Shown here in pieces: positions 26,492 through 32,599 of a DNA stretch of 41,906 nt (its first letter is position 1; the number at the start of each line of letters is the position of its first letter). The DNA comes from a virus: positions 1 through 41,906 of IMG/VR virus record IMGVR_UViG_3300046674_000102. One strand, 5' to 3'. The notes beneath the pieces were generated by a model. The model saw only the letters and a list, made by a program, of their open reading frames with translations. It did not search any database and had not been told where the DNA came from. Made by a program: the position numbers and the translations under genes.

Positions 26492-26670
26492 CGCAAATCC
26501 CTTCCAAACCAACGGATCTCAGCGCCACGGGTCAGCGCTGCCATCAGGGCATCCGCGTACCGGGGCCAGTCTTTGCGGGCAGTGACGCCGGCCCTGAGCC
26601 AGACGGTTTGCCCGGCGCCTGCCTGCCTCACATCACCCAGGGCGGGGGCAGCCTCAGCCGAAATGACCAC
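26488..26670 (-). CDS. Small hypothetical protein, ribosome site within palindrome 7
   Basis: A 60-residue protein starting at GTG 26668-26670 (VISAEAAPALGDVRQ). The AGGTGG ribosome site three bases upstream is the 3' arm of palindrome copy 7. It ends in basic WFGRDLR. No family was recognised. It overlaps the next gene by ATGA. Confidence 0.68.
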   Translation of the reverse strand: MVISAEAAPALGDVRQAGAGQTVWLRAGVTARKDWPRYADALMAALTRGAEIRWFGRDLR

Positions 26671-26674
26671 GGGC

Positions 26675-26696
26675 CACCTACGAACTTTCGGAGGCC
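26675..26696. promoter_or_regulatory. 22-bp palindrome, copy 7 (over a stop codon and a ribosome site)
   Basis: Half-site CACCTACGAA, centre CT, then TTCGGAGGCC. It covers the last codons of the gene at 26678 and the ribosome site of the next gene. Confidence 0.7.
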
Positions 26697-26983
26697 ACAG
26701 GGGCGAAGCCGGCCGTCACCAGGCGCACATGTTCCGTGGTGATCCACTGGGGCACGGGGGTCTTGCGCTTAACGAAGCCAGACTCAACGCCAGTCGGCTG
26801 GACGCGAAGCACGGGCACCAGGACCATGCCCACACCCTCTACCCGGGCCTGTTTCGCTGTGGCTTCCAGCACCACAGCATCAGCCATCCGGACACGGTTG
26901 CCCTGCCGGGCGCTGTAGGCCACCAGGTCACCCGGGTGAAGCTCATTGCCGGCGTAGTCGGTTACAACCCCACGCTTTGCCAT
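26678..26983 (-). CDS. Small hypothetical protein, strand-rich
   Basis: A 101-residue protein (MAKRGVVTDYAGNELHPGDL followed by VAYSARQGNRVRMADAVVLE). The GNELHPGDLVAY segment resembles small SH3-like barrels often seen in phage early proteins. ATG at 26981-26983. Function unknown. Confidence 0.72.
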   Translation of the reverse strand: MAKRGVVTDYAGNELHPGDLVAYSARQGNRVRMADAVVLEATAKQARVEGVGMVLVPVLRVQPTGVESGFVKRKTPVPQWITTEHVRLVTAGFAPVASESS

Positions 26984-26996
26984 TGGGCTTCGCCCC

Positions 26997-27155
26997 TCAT
27001 TCCGTACTCAGGTCAGCGTGAAGGGCACGAACCTGCACTTCGTCAGCGTGGTCAAGTCCTTCGAATACAAGTAGTGAATTGAGCCCCCGGCGGAGCCATG
27101 ACAGCTCTTCTGGTGTCACCTCAAGCTCAACGTTCTTGGCTTTCATGGTTGCCAT
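26997..27155 (-). CDS. Small helical hypothetical protein
   Basis: A 52-residue protein (MATMKAKNVELEVTPEELSW) with ATG at 27153-27155 and AGGAGGTG upstream. It is predicted helical, acidic and Leu-rich. A Met three codons in is an alternative start. Unknown role. Confidence 0.7.
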   Translation of the reverse strand: MATMKAKNVELEVTPEELSWLRRGLNSLLVFEGLDHADEVQVRALHADLSTE

Positions 27156-27231
27156 TGGCGTAGCCACCTCCTAACGCCGAATGCCCGGCTCCCAGCGGCG
27201 CATCAGCGCTACCAGGAACCGGGCACAGGGG

Positions 27232-27483
27232 TTAGTACTGCGGCGCGTCGTCCAGCGCATCGTCAAGGGTGGGGGTCTCATCCTCGTACACGCTGATGAG
27301 TCGCACGTCGCCGGTCGTGTCCAGCTTCTCAGCCTTGACGTTCCGGCCCTTGCCGGTGACAACCACGCCGGCGAAGTGACCCACAGCGCGCCGGGCCTGG
27401 TCCACACCAGGGGCGATCACGACAGCGTCAACGAACTCTCCGGGGCCCGGACGATCAGTGCGAGAAACGTTGTAGATAGCCAT
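27232..27483 (-). CDS. Small hypothetical protein
   Basis: An 83-residue protein (MAIYNVSRTDRPGPGEFVDA) with AGGAGAG before ATG 27481-27483. An alpha/beta N-terminal part (VVIAPGVDQARRAVGHFAG) is followed by an acidic tail (EDETPTLDDALDDAPQY). No family was recognised. Confidence 0.74.
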   Translation of the reverse strand: MAIYNVSRTDRPGPGEFVDAVVIAPGVDQARRAVGHFAGVVVTGKGRNVKAEKLDTTGDVRLISVYEDETPTLDDALDDAPQY

Positions 27484-27495
27484 GCGTGTTCTCTC

Positions 27496-27678
27496 CTAGG
27501 TATAAGCCGGGTCCCCGATGGGCTCCGGGTCAAGGTTGAAACCGCGTCGCGTGCGCTCCGCAAGAACGAACGGCGCGTAGTACGGGTGGAACAGCCAGAG
27601 CGGTTGCCGCAGATACTCATCAGTCGCGAGTCTCATAGCGGCAACCGTCTGGGTTCGCTGGGTCTGGCTCAATGGCAC
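27496..27678 (-). CDS. Small hypothetical protein downstream of the Gp3-like gene
   Basis: A 60-residue protein starting at GTG 27676-27678 (PLSQTQRTQTVAAMRLATDE) with GGGGG upstream and aromatic residues in the centre (PLWLFHPYYAPF). Unknown. It probably belongs to the same transcript as the Gp3-like gene. Confidence 0.65.
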   Translation of the reverse strand: MPLSQTQRTQTVAAMRLATDEYLRQPLWLFHPYYAPFVLAERTRRGFNLDPEPIGDPAYT

Positions 27679-27690
27679 GGGGTTTGCCCC

Positions 27691-28395
27691 CTAGCGCTCT
27701 TCGGCAATGGCGTCCGCATAGGCGCCCAGTACCGTCAGGACCGGCTTCTTGTACTTGATCAGTTCGCCGTCATCGTTCGTGAACTCTTCCTGAACGATCT
27801 CCAGACGGCACAGGGCTTCGCCGGACACGTCCTCAAGGGCGTTCTTGACGTCGTTCACGGTCTCAGCGAACTGCCAAGAAGTAGCGATCCATCGACCGAC
27901 ACCCAGTTCGTAGCCCAGGCCGGCCAGCCGGAAGGTGACCACAATGTTGGGGCCCGGAGCCTTCTTGGCCCGGTTCTTCGCCTTCCGCTCCTTGAGCGTG
28001 CCAGAGCAACCGCACAGCTCGCCCCGGTCATCCTGCATCAGGCTTCGAACGCCGTCGCACTCATGGATGGGAAGCCCCTGAGGACCCCACATCATGAACT
28101 TGTCCTCAATGGCGTCAGCGCCACTCAGAACGATCTCAACAGAGGACGCGTCCGTAAGGACCTCGTAGTTGTGATCCTTCTCCGGGAAGGCTTCCGCCGG
28201 CGTACCGCCCATCAGCTCAGCGATTCCGGCTGCCGCCTCTTCGCCGGCCACCAGTACACGGAACTTCGCCAGGCTGACCGGCTTGCGGTTGCGCTGCATG
28301 CCGGTGCGGAAGCTGAACGCGTACTCCGGGCGAACGAACTTCGCTTCACGCTCTTCGCGCTCAGGGTCGGCAAAGATGCTGCTGTCCATGGCCAC
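27691..28395 (-). CDS. Gp3-like protein, candidate recombination directionality factor
   Basis: A 234-residue protein resembling the Gp3-like family named after the phiC31 directionality factor. Shared features as I know them are an N-terminal SIFADPE, FRTGMQRNRKPVSLAKFRV, AELMGGTPAEAF, YEVLTDASSVEIVLSG, MWGPQGLPIHECDG, a short Cys cluster (CGCSG), VVTFRLAG and a final KKPVLTVLGAY. The phiC31 protein binds integrase and switches it to excision. GTG at 28393-28395 behind GGGGGAG is preferred over ATG two codons later. It lies 14 kb from the integrase behind two promoter-like motifs, consistent with lytic-only expression. The family call is from memory of the pattern. Confidence 0.65.
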   Translation of the reverse strand: MAMDSSIFADPEREEREAKFVRPEYAFSFRTGMQRNRKPVSLAKFRVLVAGEEAAAGIAELMGGTPAEAFPEKDHNYEVLTDASSVEIVLSGADAIEDKFMMWGPQGLPIHECDGVRSLMQDDRGELCGCSGTLKERKAKNRAKKAPGPNIVVTFRLAGLGYELGVGRWIATSWQFAETVNDVKNALEDVSGEALCRLEIVQEEFTNDDGELIKYKKPVLTVLGAYADAIAEER

Positions 28396-28512
28396 TTAGG
28401 GTCTCCCCCTACTTCGATTCTCTGCGAATTTGTCAGGGACCGGACGGGGACAACCCTCACGTGCGCAACGCATCGGATCAGGTTTCCGGCCGTCCGGCCC
28501 CTTCGAAGTGGG

Positions 28513-28586
28513 TCTAGGGGGTCGAATGCCCGCCCCGTTTCCCACGCTGTTTCGCCTTACGAAGTGGGTCTAGGGAGTCGAATGCC
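28513..28586 (-). promoter_or_regulatory. Pair of promoter-like motifs for the Gp3-like operon
   Basis: Copies at 28513-28530 (GGCATTCGACCCCCTAGA) and 28569-28586 (GGCATTCGACTCCCTAGA) are each followed by CCCACTTCG. The conserved block is therefore about 27 bp long. They lie 118-191 bp upstream of the start, just below a strong terminator. Confidence 0.75.
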
Positions 28587-28610
28587 AGCGGACGGAGCCC
28601 CAACGCAGAA

Positions 28611-28648
28611 AAGCCCCCCAGCATCCCGTCAGGGACACCAGGGGGCTT
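28611..28648 (-). terminator. Terminator of the nuclease operon
   Basis: A stem (aagccccc/gggggctt) with an inner tccc/ggga pair is followed by TTTTCTG on the minus strand. It lies directly after the 21-residue ORF at 28655. Confidence 0.85.
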
Positions 28649-28654
28649 CGCTTC

Positions 28655-28720
28655 CTAGCCGCGACAGGTGGTGCACAGGCCGCTCTTCTGGGGGTCACAT
28701 AAACAGTTGGGACCCTTCAC
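28655..28720 (-). CDS. 21-residue cysteine-rich miniprotein
   Basis: GTG at 28718-28720, behind GGGCGG, encodes KGPNCLCDPQKSGLCTTCRG with four cysteines in a CxC-CxxC arrangement, enough for one zinc site. It sits between a gene stop (28736) and a terminator, so it is in the transcript. Its small size makes the call tentative. Confidence 0.42.
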   Translation of the reverse strand: MKGPNCLCDPQKSGLCTTCRG

Positions 28721-28735
28721 GTTGTCCGCCCTTCG

Positions 28736-28918
28736 TCAGGCCCGGGTCCTTCCCGGGTTGCCCAGTAGTAGACCCAGCTTCGTGCCCAGGCGCTCAAGCT
28801 CCGGGACGTCGTCACTGAGACTGGCAGCGATCTCCGCTTCGATGGCCAGTTCAGCCGCTTCGGACTCCGTCAGATGAACGCTCAGCGGACGATGCCGGCC
28901 CGTGCGGGTAGCAAGCAT
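28736..28918 (-). CDS. Small acidic helical protein
   Basis: A 60-residue protein (MLATRTGRHRPLSVHLTESE, then AAELAIEAEIAASLSDD). ATG at 28916-28918 lies six bases behind AAGGAGGG. The N-terminus has a PLSVHLTESE pattern like short ribbon-helix-helix strands, but the evidence is thin. Unknown role. Confidence 0.7.
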   Translation of the reverse strand: MLATRTGRHRPLSVHLTESEAAELAIEAEIAASLSDDVPELERLGTKLGLLLGNPGRTRA

Positions 28919-28920
28919 GG

Positions 28921-29106
28921 CTAGCCCTCCTTAACGAAGTCAGCGGACACGTCCTCAGTGCCCGTGACCCTGTTGACACTCAGCGTGGCTGACGGATAGC
29001 GCCCCTTGAGACCGCCCAGGATGCGCCTGGTGTGTCGCGCGTCGTCCCCGGTACGGTGCTCAGCGCGTCCAGAGCGGTAGCGAATGGTGATGATGAACTC
29101 AGGCAC
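28921..29106 (-). CDS. Small hypothetical protein
   Basis: A 61-residue protein starting at GTG 29104-29106 (PEFIITIRYRSGRAEHRTGD). A beta-alpha-beta pattern is visible; it ends SADFVKEG. Two bases separate it from the next gene. Its end (VSADFVKEG) resembles the end of its upstream neighbour (VSAVIHLREG), suggesting related folds. Confidence 0.7.
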   Translation of the reverse strand: MPEFIITIRYRSGRAEHRTGDDARHTRRILGGLKGRYPSATLSVNRVTGTEDVSADFVKEG

Positions 29107-29109
29107 GGC

Positions 29110-29298
29110 CTAGCCTTCCCTCAGGTGGATCACAGCGGACACGTCTTCGAGCTTGATGAACAGCGGGGAGGGACCGGTAAGCCCCTGCCACGTCAACCGT
29201 GTAAGCTCACCGCCCGTAGACGCTGCCGAGACCTCTTCGCCGGTCAGATCGAAGTGCGCTCCGCCCCTCAGGAAGACGCGCACAGTGTGCTGAGCCAT
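29110..29298 (-). CDS. Small hypothetical protein
   Basis: A 62-residue protein (MAQHTVRVFLRGGAHFDLTG), ATG 29296-29298, three bases after the nuclease stop. It is strand-rich and ends FIKLEDVSAVIHLREG. Function unknown. Confidence 0.72.
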   Translation of the reverse strand: MAQHTVRVFLRGGAHFDLTGEEVSAASTGGELTRLTWQGLTGPSPLFIKLEDVSAVIHLREG

Positions 29299-29301
29299 GA
29301 C

Positions 29302-30162
29302 CTAGCCCCTTCTCTCAGTGCCGGTCAGCTCTTCGCGGGAAGACGCCAGCGGGGAACCCAGAGCCTTGCGCGACGCGATGCGCTCCCAGTCCAGCGTCTG
29401 GCGAAGGTGCAGGAAGTAGCGGAACGCTGCCTCAAGCTCCGCCTTGTAGACCGGGACCAGGGTCCAGCCCTCAGGCGTGATGTGCAGGACCACGGCGCCA
29501 TCAAAGGCCGGCATGGGCTCTTCCGTACCGTCCGGGTCGATGATGCGGTCAGCGAAGGCGTAAGCGGCCATCTGAAGAGCGACGCTGGCCCATAGGGACT
29601 TGGACGTCTTCCAGTCGGCAATCACATCCACCCACACGGCTTCGCCGGACGCGTTGTCAGGGTCCAACGTCCATGTTCCGTCATCCTTGAGGATGACCCT
29701 GAGCTGTAGCCACGCGTCGAAAGACCCTGCGTAGCCGTGGGTATCGGACCAGGCCACGTCTTCGGCGCGCACCAGGACCGGCTTGACCGCGTTCAGGAAG
29801 TCCCGGAACTGGGCCCGGTACGGCTCTAGGTCCGGGTGCTGCCGACGAAGCGCCTGGCCCCGGATCATCCGCTCAAAGAGGTCATGCGCCTTCGAGCCAA
29901 TGTCGCTGCGAGAGCGCGTGTACCGATAAGCAGCGCCGGCAAGCCACTTCTTGGCCCCCGGCCGGTCCCGGTCCGCCATGCGCTGTAGGTAGTCGATGCT
30001 GTCAAGCGCCAGATCAGCGGCCATGTTGGCGGACCAGCGCTGTAGGAATTCCTTGGGAAGCATGCCCACCGTGACTGTCACGCTAGGGAGTCGCTTCGCG
30101 GGCTCAATGTCCCGGAAGTAGACCCGACTGCCGCCCTTCTCTTCGTTGTGAACCTTCGCCAT
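29302..30162 (-). CDS. PD-(D/E)XK nuclease, RecB/Cas4-like exonuclease
   Basis: A 286-residue protein. The C-terminal catalytic region shows GYAGSFDAWL (first acidic residue), VIADWKTSK (D-x-K core) and QMAAYAFA (the QxxxY motif of RecB/Cas4 nucleases). The N-terminal helical part (GSKAHDLFERMIRG) contains the conserved G..H segment. It likely trims double-stranded DNA ends for replication or recombination. ATG at 30160-30162 follows GAAGGG. It is the first gene behind promoter-like motif and 94-bp repeat copy B. Confidence 0.85.
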   Translation of the reverse strand: MAKVHNEEKGGSRVYFRDIEPAKRLPSVTVTVGMLPKEFLQRWSANMAADLALDSIDYLQRMADRDRPGAKKWLAGAAYRYTRSRSDIGSKAHDLFERMIRGQALRRQHPDLEPYRAQFRDFLNAVKPVLVRAEDVAWSDTHGYAGSFDAWLQLRVILKDDGTWTLDPDNASGEAVWVDVIADWKTSKSLWASVALQMAAYAFADRIIDPDGTEEPMPAFDGAVVLHITPEGWTLVPVYKAELEAAFRYFLHLRQTLDWERIASRKALGSPLASSREELTGTERRG

Positions 30163-30195
30163 GTGATGACCCTTCTGTTAGCTCTACAGAAGGGG

Positions 30196-30213
30196 TCTAG
30201 TGAGTCGAGTGCC
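30196..30213 (-). promoter_or_regulatory. Promoter-like motif for the nuclease operon
   Basis: Minus-strand GGCACTCGACTCACTAGA, 34 bp before the nuclease ATG. The 94-bp repeat begins one base upstream. Confidence 0.72.
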
Positions 30214-30214
30214 G

Positions 30215-30308
30215 AGTGTAGAAGTGTAGGAAGTGGTGGGGGTCTGGTATTCCCTTAGGAATCTCTATAGGAATACTGAAGTGGGTACAGAAACTACACT
30301 TCTACATT
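30215..30308 (-). repeat. 94-bp exact direct repeat, copy B
   Basis: Identical to 11929-12022 over all 94 bases. Terminal inverted repeats TGTAGAAGTGTAG and CTACACTTCTACA and the inner GTATTCC/GGAATAC pair are intact. It is flanked by a terminator on one side (30341-30372) and a promoter-like motif on the other (30196-30213). Confidence 0.95.
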
Positions 30309-30340
30309 CCCGCTGTTCAGCGCTGTGCCGGGCATGACGA

Positions 30341-30372
30341 AGCCCCGCCGGCCATGTAGACCAGACGGGGCT
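30341..30372 (-). terminator. Terminator after the gene at 30388
   Basis: A stem (agccccg/cggggct) with an 18-base loop, 16 bp beyond the stop codon. A weak TTCG tail follows on the minus strand. Confidence 0.7.
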
Positions 30373-30387
30373 AAGTGCGACAGCGCC

Positions 30388-31413
30388 CTACAGCGTGGCA
30401 GCGATCATCTGGCGGAGACCTTCCAGCGCCTTCTCAAGACGCTTCCGCTGGGCAGCCCTGGTCTCCTTGCTGGCCTTACCGACCACGTCCGTCTTCGTGC
30501 GGTTGATGTCCCGGAGCATCCTGTCAACCGTCTTCGTCAGGTACTCGTCCGGGTCCTTGATCTCTTCATCCTCCGTGGCGTCCGCCGAAGGCTCAGGCGT
30601 ACCCCCGCTGGCCTCAAGCTCCTTCTTTTGACGGTAGGCAGCCGCCTTTGCTTCGCCTTCGCCCACCGTGGACGTGCCATAGGCCTTGGCCACCCAGTCG
30701 GATGCCTTGCCGTCTTCCGGCTTGTCCTTGAGAACCTTGCCCATCAGCGCCCGGCGCCCCGTGGCAATCTCGTCGTCCCCGTCCAGCGACCGGAGCCACT
30801 TCGCGCGGACGTCAGATCGGTAGTACTGGACAGAACGGGTGAGCGACTGCAACGCCTTCTTGTTGTCGTACGTGTCCTTGAAGCCTTTACCGGCAATGGC
30901 AAGGGTGGCCTTCGTGATCTTCTTGGCTTCGTCCGTGTCGCCCAAGATGTCCGGTCGGCCAGCGCTGTTCTCCACACGGCACCAGGCTTCGAAGACGATT
31001 CCGGCCACCTCTTCGGCCACCTTCGCGCCCTTCAAGTTGAGCTTGACGCCTTCGGCCAACTTCTCAGCGGCAGCGTTCACCAGCTCAGGAACGCCCGGGA
31101 TGTTCTCCCACGAAGGGCCCATCACCACGCCTTCCGTGACCTTCTTGACTTCAGCCGCCGGCATCGCTGCCTTGCCCTCTTCCACAGCGGCAGTCCACGC
31201 GTCGCGCCACTCCTTTTTGTGCCTGATGCTTCCCTTGCCGCTCAGGGCGCTGATGACTGACTCGGTCTCTTCGTTCAGCGCCTTGAGTGCTTCATCGTTG
31301 CCCTCAGTGGCCAACACCCGGGCCCGCTCAATGTTCGCCTGAATCTGGTCAAGGGCTGCCCTGCCCTCTTCCGTGTTGACGTCCAGCTTCTCGGGTGTGG
31401 TGTCCTCAGGCAT
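30388..31413 (-). CDS. Large helical early protein of unknown function
   Basis: A 341-residue charged protein with ATG 31411-31413 behind GGGAGAG. The N-terminal third is coiled-coil-like (GRAALDQIQANIERARVLAT, then DEALKALNEETESVISALSG). The centre has LKGAKVAEEVAGIVFEAWCR. The C-terminus is a Lys/Arg/Glu helix (TRAAQRKRLEKALEGLRQMI). No catalytic motif or helix-turn-helix was recognised. It is a single-gene unit with palindrome copy 8 directly in its promoter region and a terminator behind, a layout expected of a self-regulated gene; a regulatory role is only a suggestion. Confidence 0.8.
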   Translation of the reverse strand: MPEDTTPEKLDVNTEEGRAALDQIQANIERARVLATEGNDEALKALNEETESVISALSGKGSIRHKKEWRDAWTAAVEEGKAAMPAAEVKKVTEGVVMGPSWENIPGVPELVNAAAEKLAEGVKLNLKGAKVAEEVAGIVFEAWCRVENSAGRPDILGDTDEAKKITKATLAIAGKGFKDTYDNKKALQSLTRSVQYYRSDVRAKWLRSLDGDDEIATGRRALMGKVLKDKPEDGKASDWVAKAYGTSTVGEGEAKAAAYRQKKELEASGGTPEPSADATEDEEIKDPDEYLTKTVDRMLRDINRTKTDVVGKASKETRAAQRKRLEKALEGLRQMIAATL

Positions 31414-31476
31414 GGTCTCTCCCTGGTAGTCGTTGCGGTGAAACCCACAGTAGCAGCGTGGCAGCCTGCCGCCCAG

Positions 31477-31499
31477 CACATCCGAAAAATTCGTAGGTG
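31477..31499. promoter_or_regulatory. 22-bp palindrome variant (23 bp), copy 8
   Basis: CACATCCGAA, centre AAA (one extra base), TTCGTAGGTG. It lies 64 bp upstream of the gene at 31413 and just after the dNMP kinase terminator. Confidence 0.7.
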
Positions 31500-31510
31500 A
31501 CTGGGCATGA

Positions 31511-31553
31511 AAAAAAGCCCCCCGGCGCTCCGCTCAGGGAGTCACCAGGGGGC
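31511..31553 (-). terminator. Terminator after the dNMP kinase gene
   Basis: A stem (gccccc/gggggc) with inner pairing is followed on the minus strand by seven T residues. This is one of the clearest intrinsic terminators in the window. Confidence 0.9.
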
Positions 31554-31566
31554 ATGTTGCGCAGCT

Positions 31567-32124
31567 CTAGCGGGCCCGGACCACGGAATCAACCGACGTG
31601 TGAAGATCATAGATCCGGCCGGCGTTGATGATCGTCTCATCTACCGGGAAGTTGTCCAGCTCCGTCTCACTGGCGTGAGTGTCCGTGGACATCAGGTCAG
31701 GGCGCTTGATCCGGACCAGTCGGAAGCCGGCCGCTCGCAGCGCCTCAGCTTCGTTCAGGTACCGGCAGTCAGTGACCACCACGGGCATGTTCCACGCTTC
31801 GGCAGCCTTCGCCTTGTCCAGCGCCATGTTAAGCCAGAAATCTTCGTCCAGCTCGCGCACGCTCTGACCGATGCGCTGCAACGTGGCGCGCACTTCCGGA
31901 TACGTGTCCTTCGCGTAGTCCCAGCCAACGTCAACGATCAGCGACTCAAGGCGTACGAGGATGCCCCAGCCGGTAGGGATGAACGGGTTGATATCCAGCG
32001 CCATGCGCTTGAGAGGATCAGCGAAGGCCAGCCTGGTGAAACGGTACTCGCTCACCAGGCGTTCCGCTGCCGTGTCCTTGCCGCTTCGGGCTTTGCCGAT
32101 AAAGGCTGTGTTCTGGTAGGTCAT
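31567..32124 (-). CDS. Deoxynucleoside monophosphate kinase
   Basis: A 185-residue P-loop kinase. The N-terminus has FIGKARSGKDTAA (Walker A, GxxxSGKD/T) followed by LAFADPLKRMALD. The middle has the VVTDCRYLNEAEALRAAG segment typical of phage dNMP kinases, and a late HASETELDNF resembles the lid. It would phosphorylate dNMPs, feeding the polymerase. The ATG (32122-32124) has no ribosome site and begins a few bases after the promoter-like motif at 32131, suggesting a leaderless transcript. Confidence 0.9.
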   Translation of the reverse strand: MTYQNTAFIGKARSGKDTAAERLVSEYRFTRLAFADPLKRMALDINPFIPTGWGILVRLESLIVDVGWDYAKDTYPEVRATLQRIGQSVRELDEDFWLNMALDKAKAAEAWNMPVVVTDCRYLNEAEALRAAGFRLVRIKRPDLMSTDTHASETELDNFPVDETIINAGRIYDLHTSVDSVVRAR

Positions 32125-32130
32125 GTAATG

Positions 32131-32150
32131 GGGTGAGCGTGTCGAATGCC
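32131..32150 (-). promoter_or_regulatory. Promoter-like motif for the dNMP kinase
   Basis: Minus-strand GGCATTCGACACGCTCACCC, a diverged copy ending seven bases before the ATG. Confidence 0.6.
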
Positions 32151-32341
32151 TACACCCCCAGGAACGCCCTGAGCACGTCCAGCACGGTGGCAGACGGGAA
32201 GTCAGGCACCCAGCGTGAAGCCAGCGGCAGACCAACGGCAAGCGCCGCATAGATCTTTCGCCTGTGCTTCGACACCCAGCTAAGGGCGGCAGCCGCCTTC
32301 GTCTTCCAGTCGCGCCCTTCGGTAGCGCTGTGTTCGCCCAT
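32150..32341 (-). CDS. Holin-like small membrane protein
   Basis: A 63-residue protein with a basic segment (SKHRRK) and one hydrophobic helix (IYAALAVGLPLASRWV). It is the third gene of the lysis cassette, behind the endolysin. Small proteins with this outline are usual holin or holin-partner candidates in actinophages. ATG 32339-32341, behind GAGG. Confidence 0.65.
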   Translation of the reverse strand: MGEHSATEGRDWKTKAAAALSWVSKHRRKIYAALAVGLPLASRWVPDFPSATVLDVLRAFLGV

Positions 32342-32350
32342 GCACTTACC

Positions 32351-32593
32351 TCACTTCGTCAGGAAGGGGACAGCTACACCTACGGCAGCACCAACAGCGG
32401 CAGCGAACCCAGAGGCACGCCACAGGCGCTGTTCTAGGGCGCTGACACGGGCGCCTAGGTCCGCCACCTCTTCGTGTGTCTTATCGTGCGCCAGGCGCTC
32501 ATCCAGCCGGGCAACCAGCTCAGACAGGCGCCTCAGCTCTGAATAGATCTCAGAGCCCGGGACCCATGCCCCGGGCTCTTCCTGTAGGGCCAC
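32351..32593 (-). CDS. Membrane protein with coiled coil, holin or holin partner
   Basis: An 80-residue protein. A charged coiled-coil-like region (SELRRLSELVARLDERLAHD, then EVADLGARVSALEQRL) is followed by a C-terminal hydrophobic helix (GFAAAVGAAVGVAVPFL). This is a common second lysis protein architecture. The start is GTG 32591-32593 just after the endolysin stop. A 10-bp hairpin (agagcccggg/cccgggctct, 32552-32579) lies inside its first codons and may tune expression. Confidence 0.7.
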   Translation of the reverse strand: MALQEEPGAWVPGSEIYSELRRLSELVARLDERLAHDKTHEEVADLGARVSALEQRLWRASGFAAAVGAAVGVAVPFLTK

Positions 32594-32599
32594 CTGCCG

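Noticed and set aside
27174-27186. A further copy of the promoter-like motif (reads GGGCATTCGGCGTTAGG on the minus strand)
   Set aside because: Only the cgaatgcc end matches and the core spacing is three bases short; kept out of the count.
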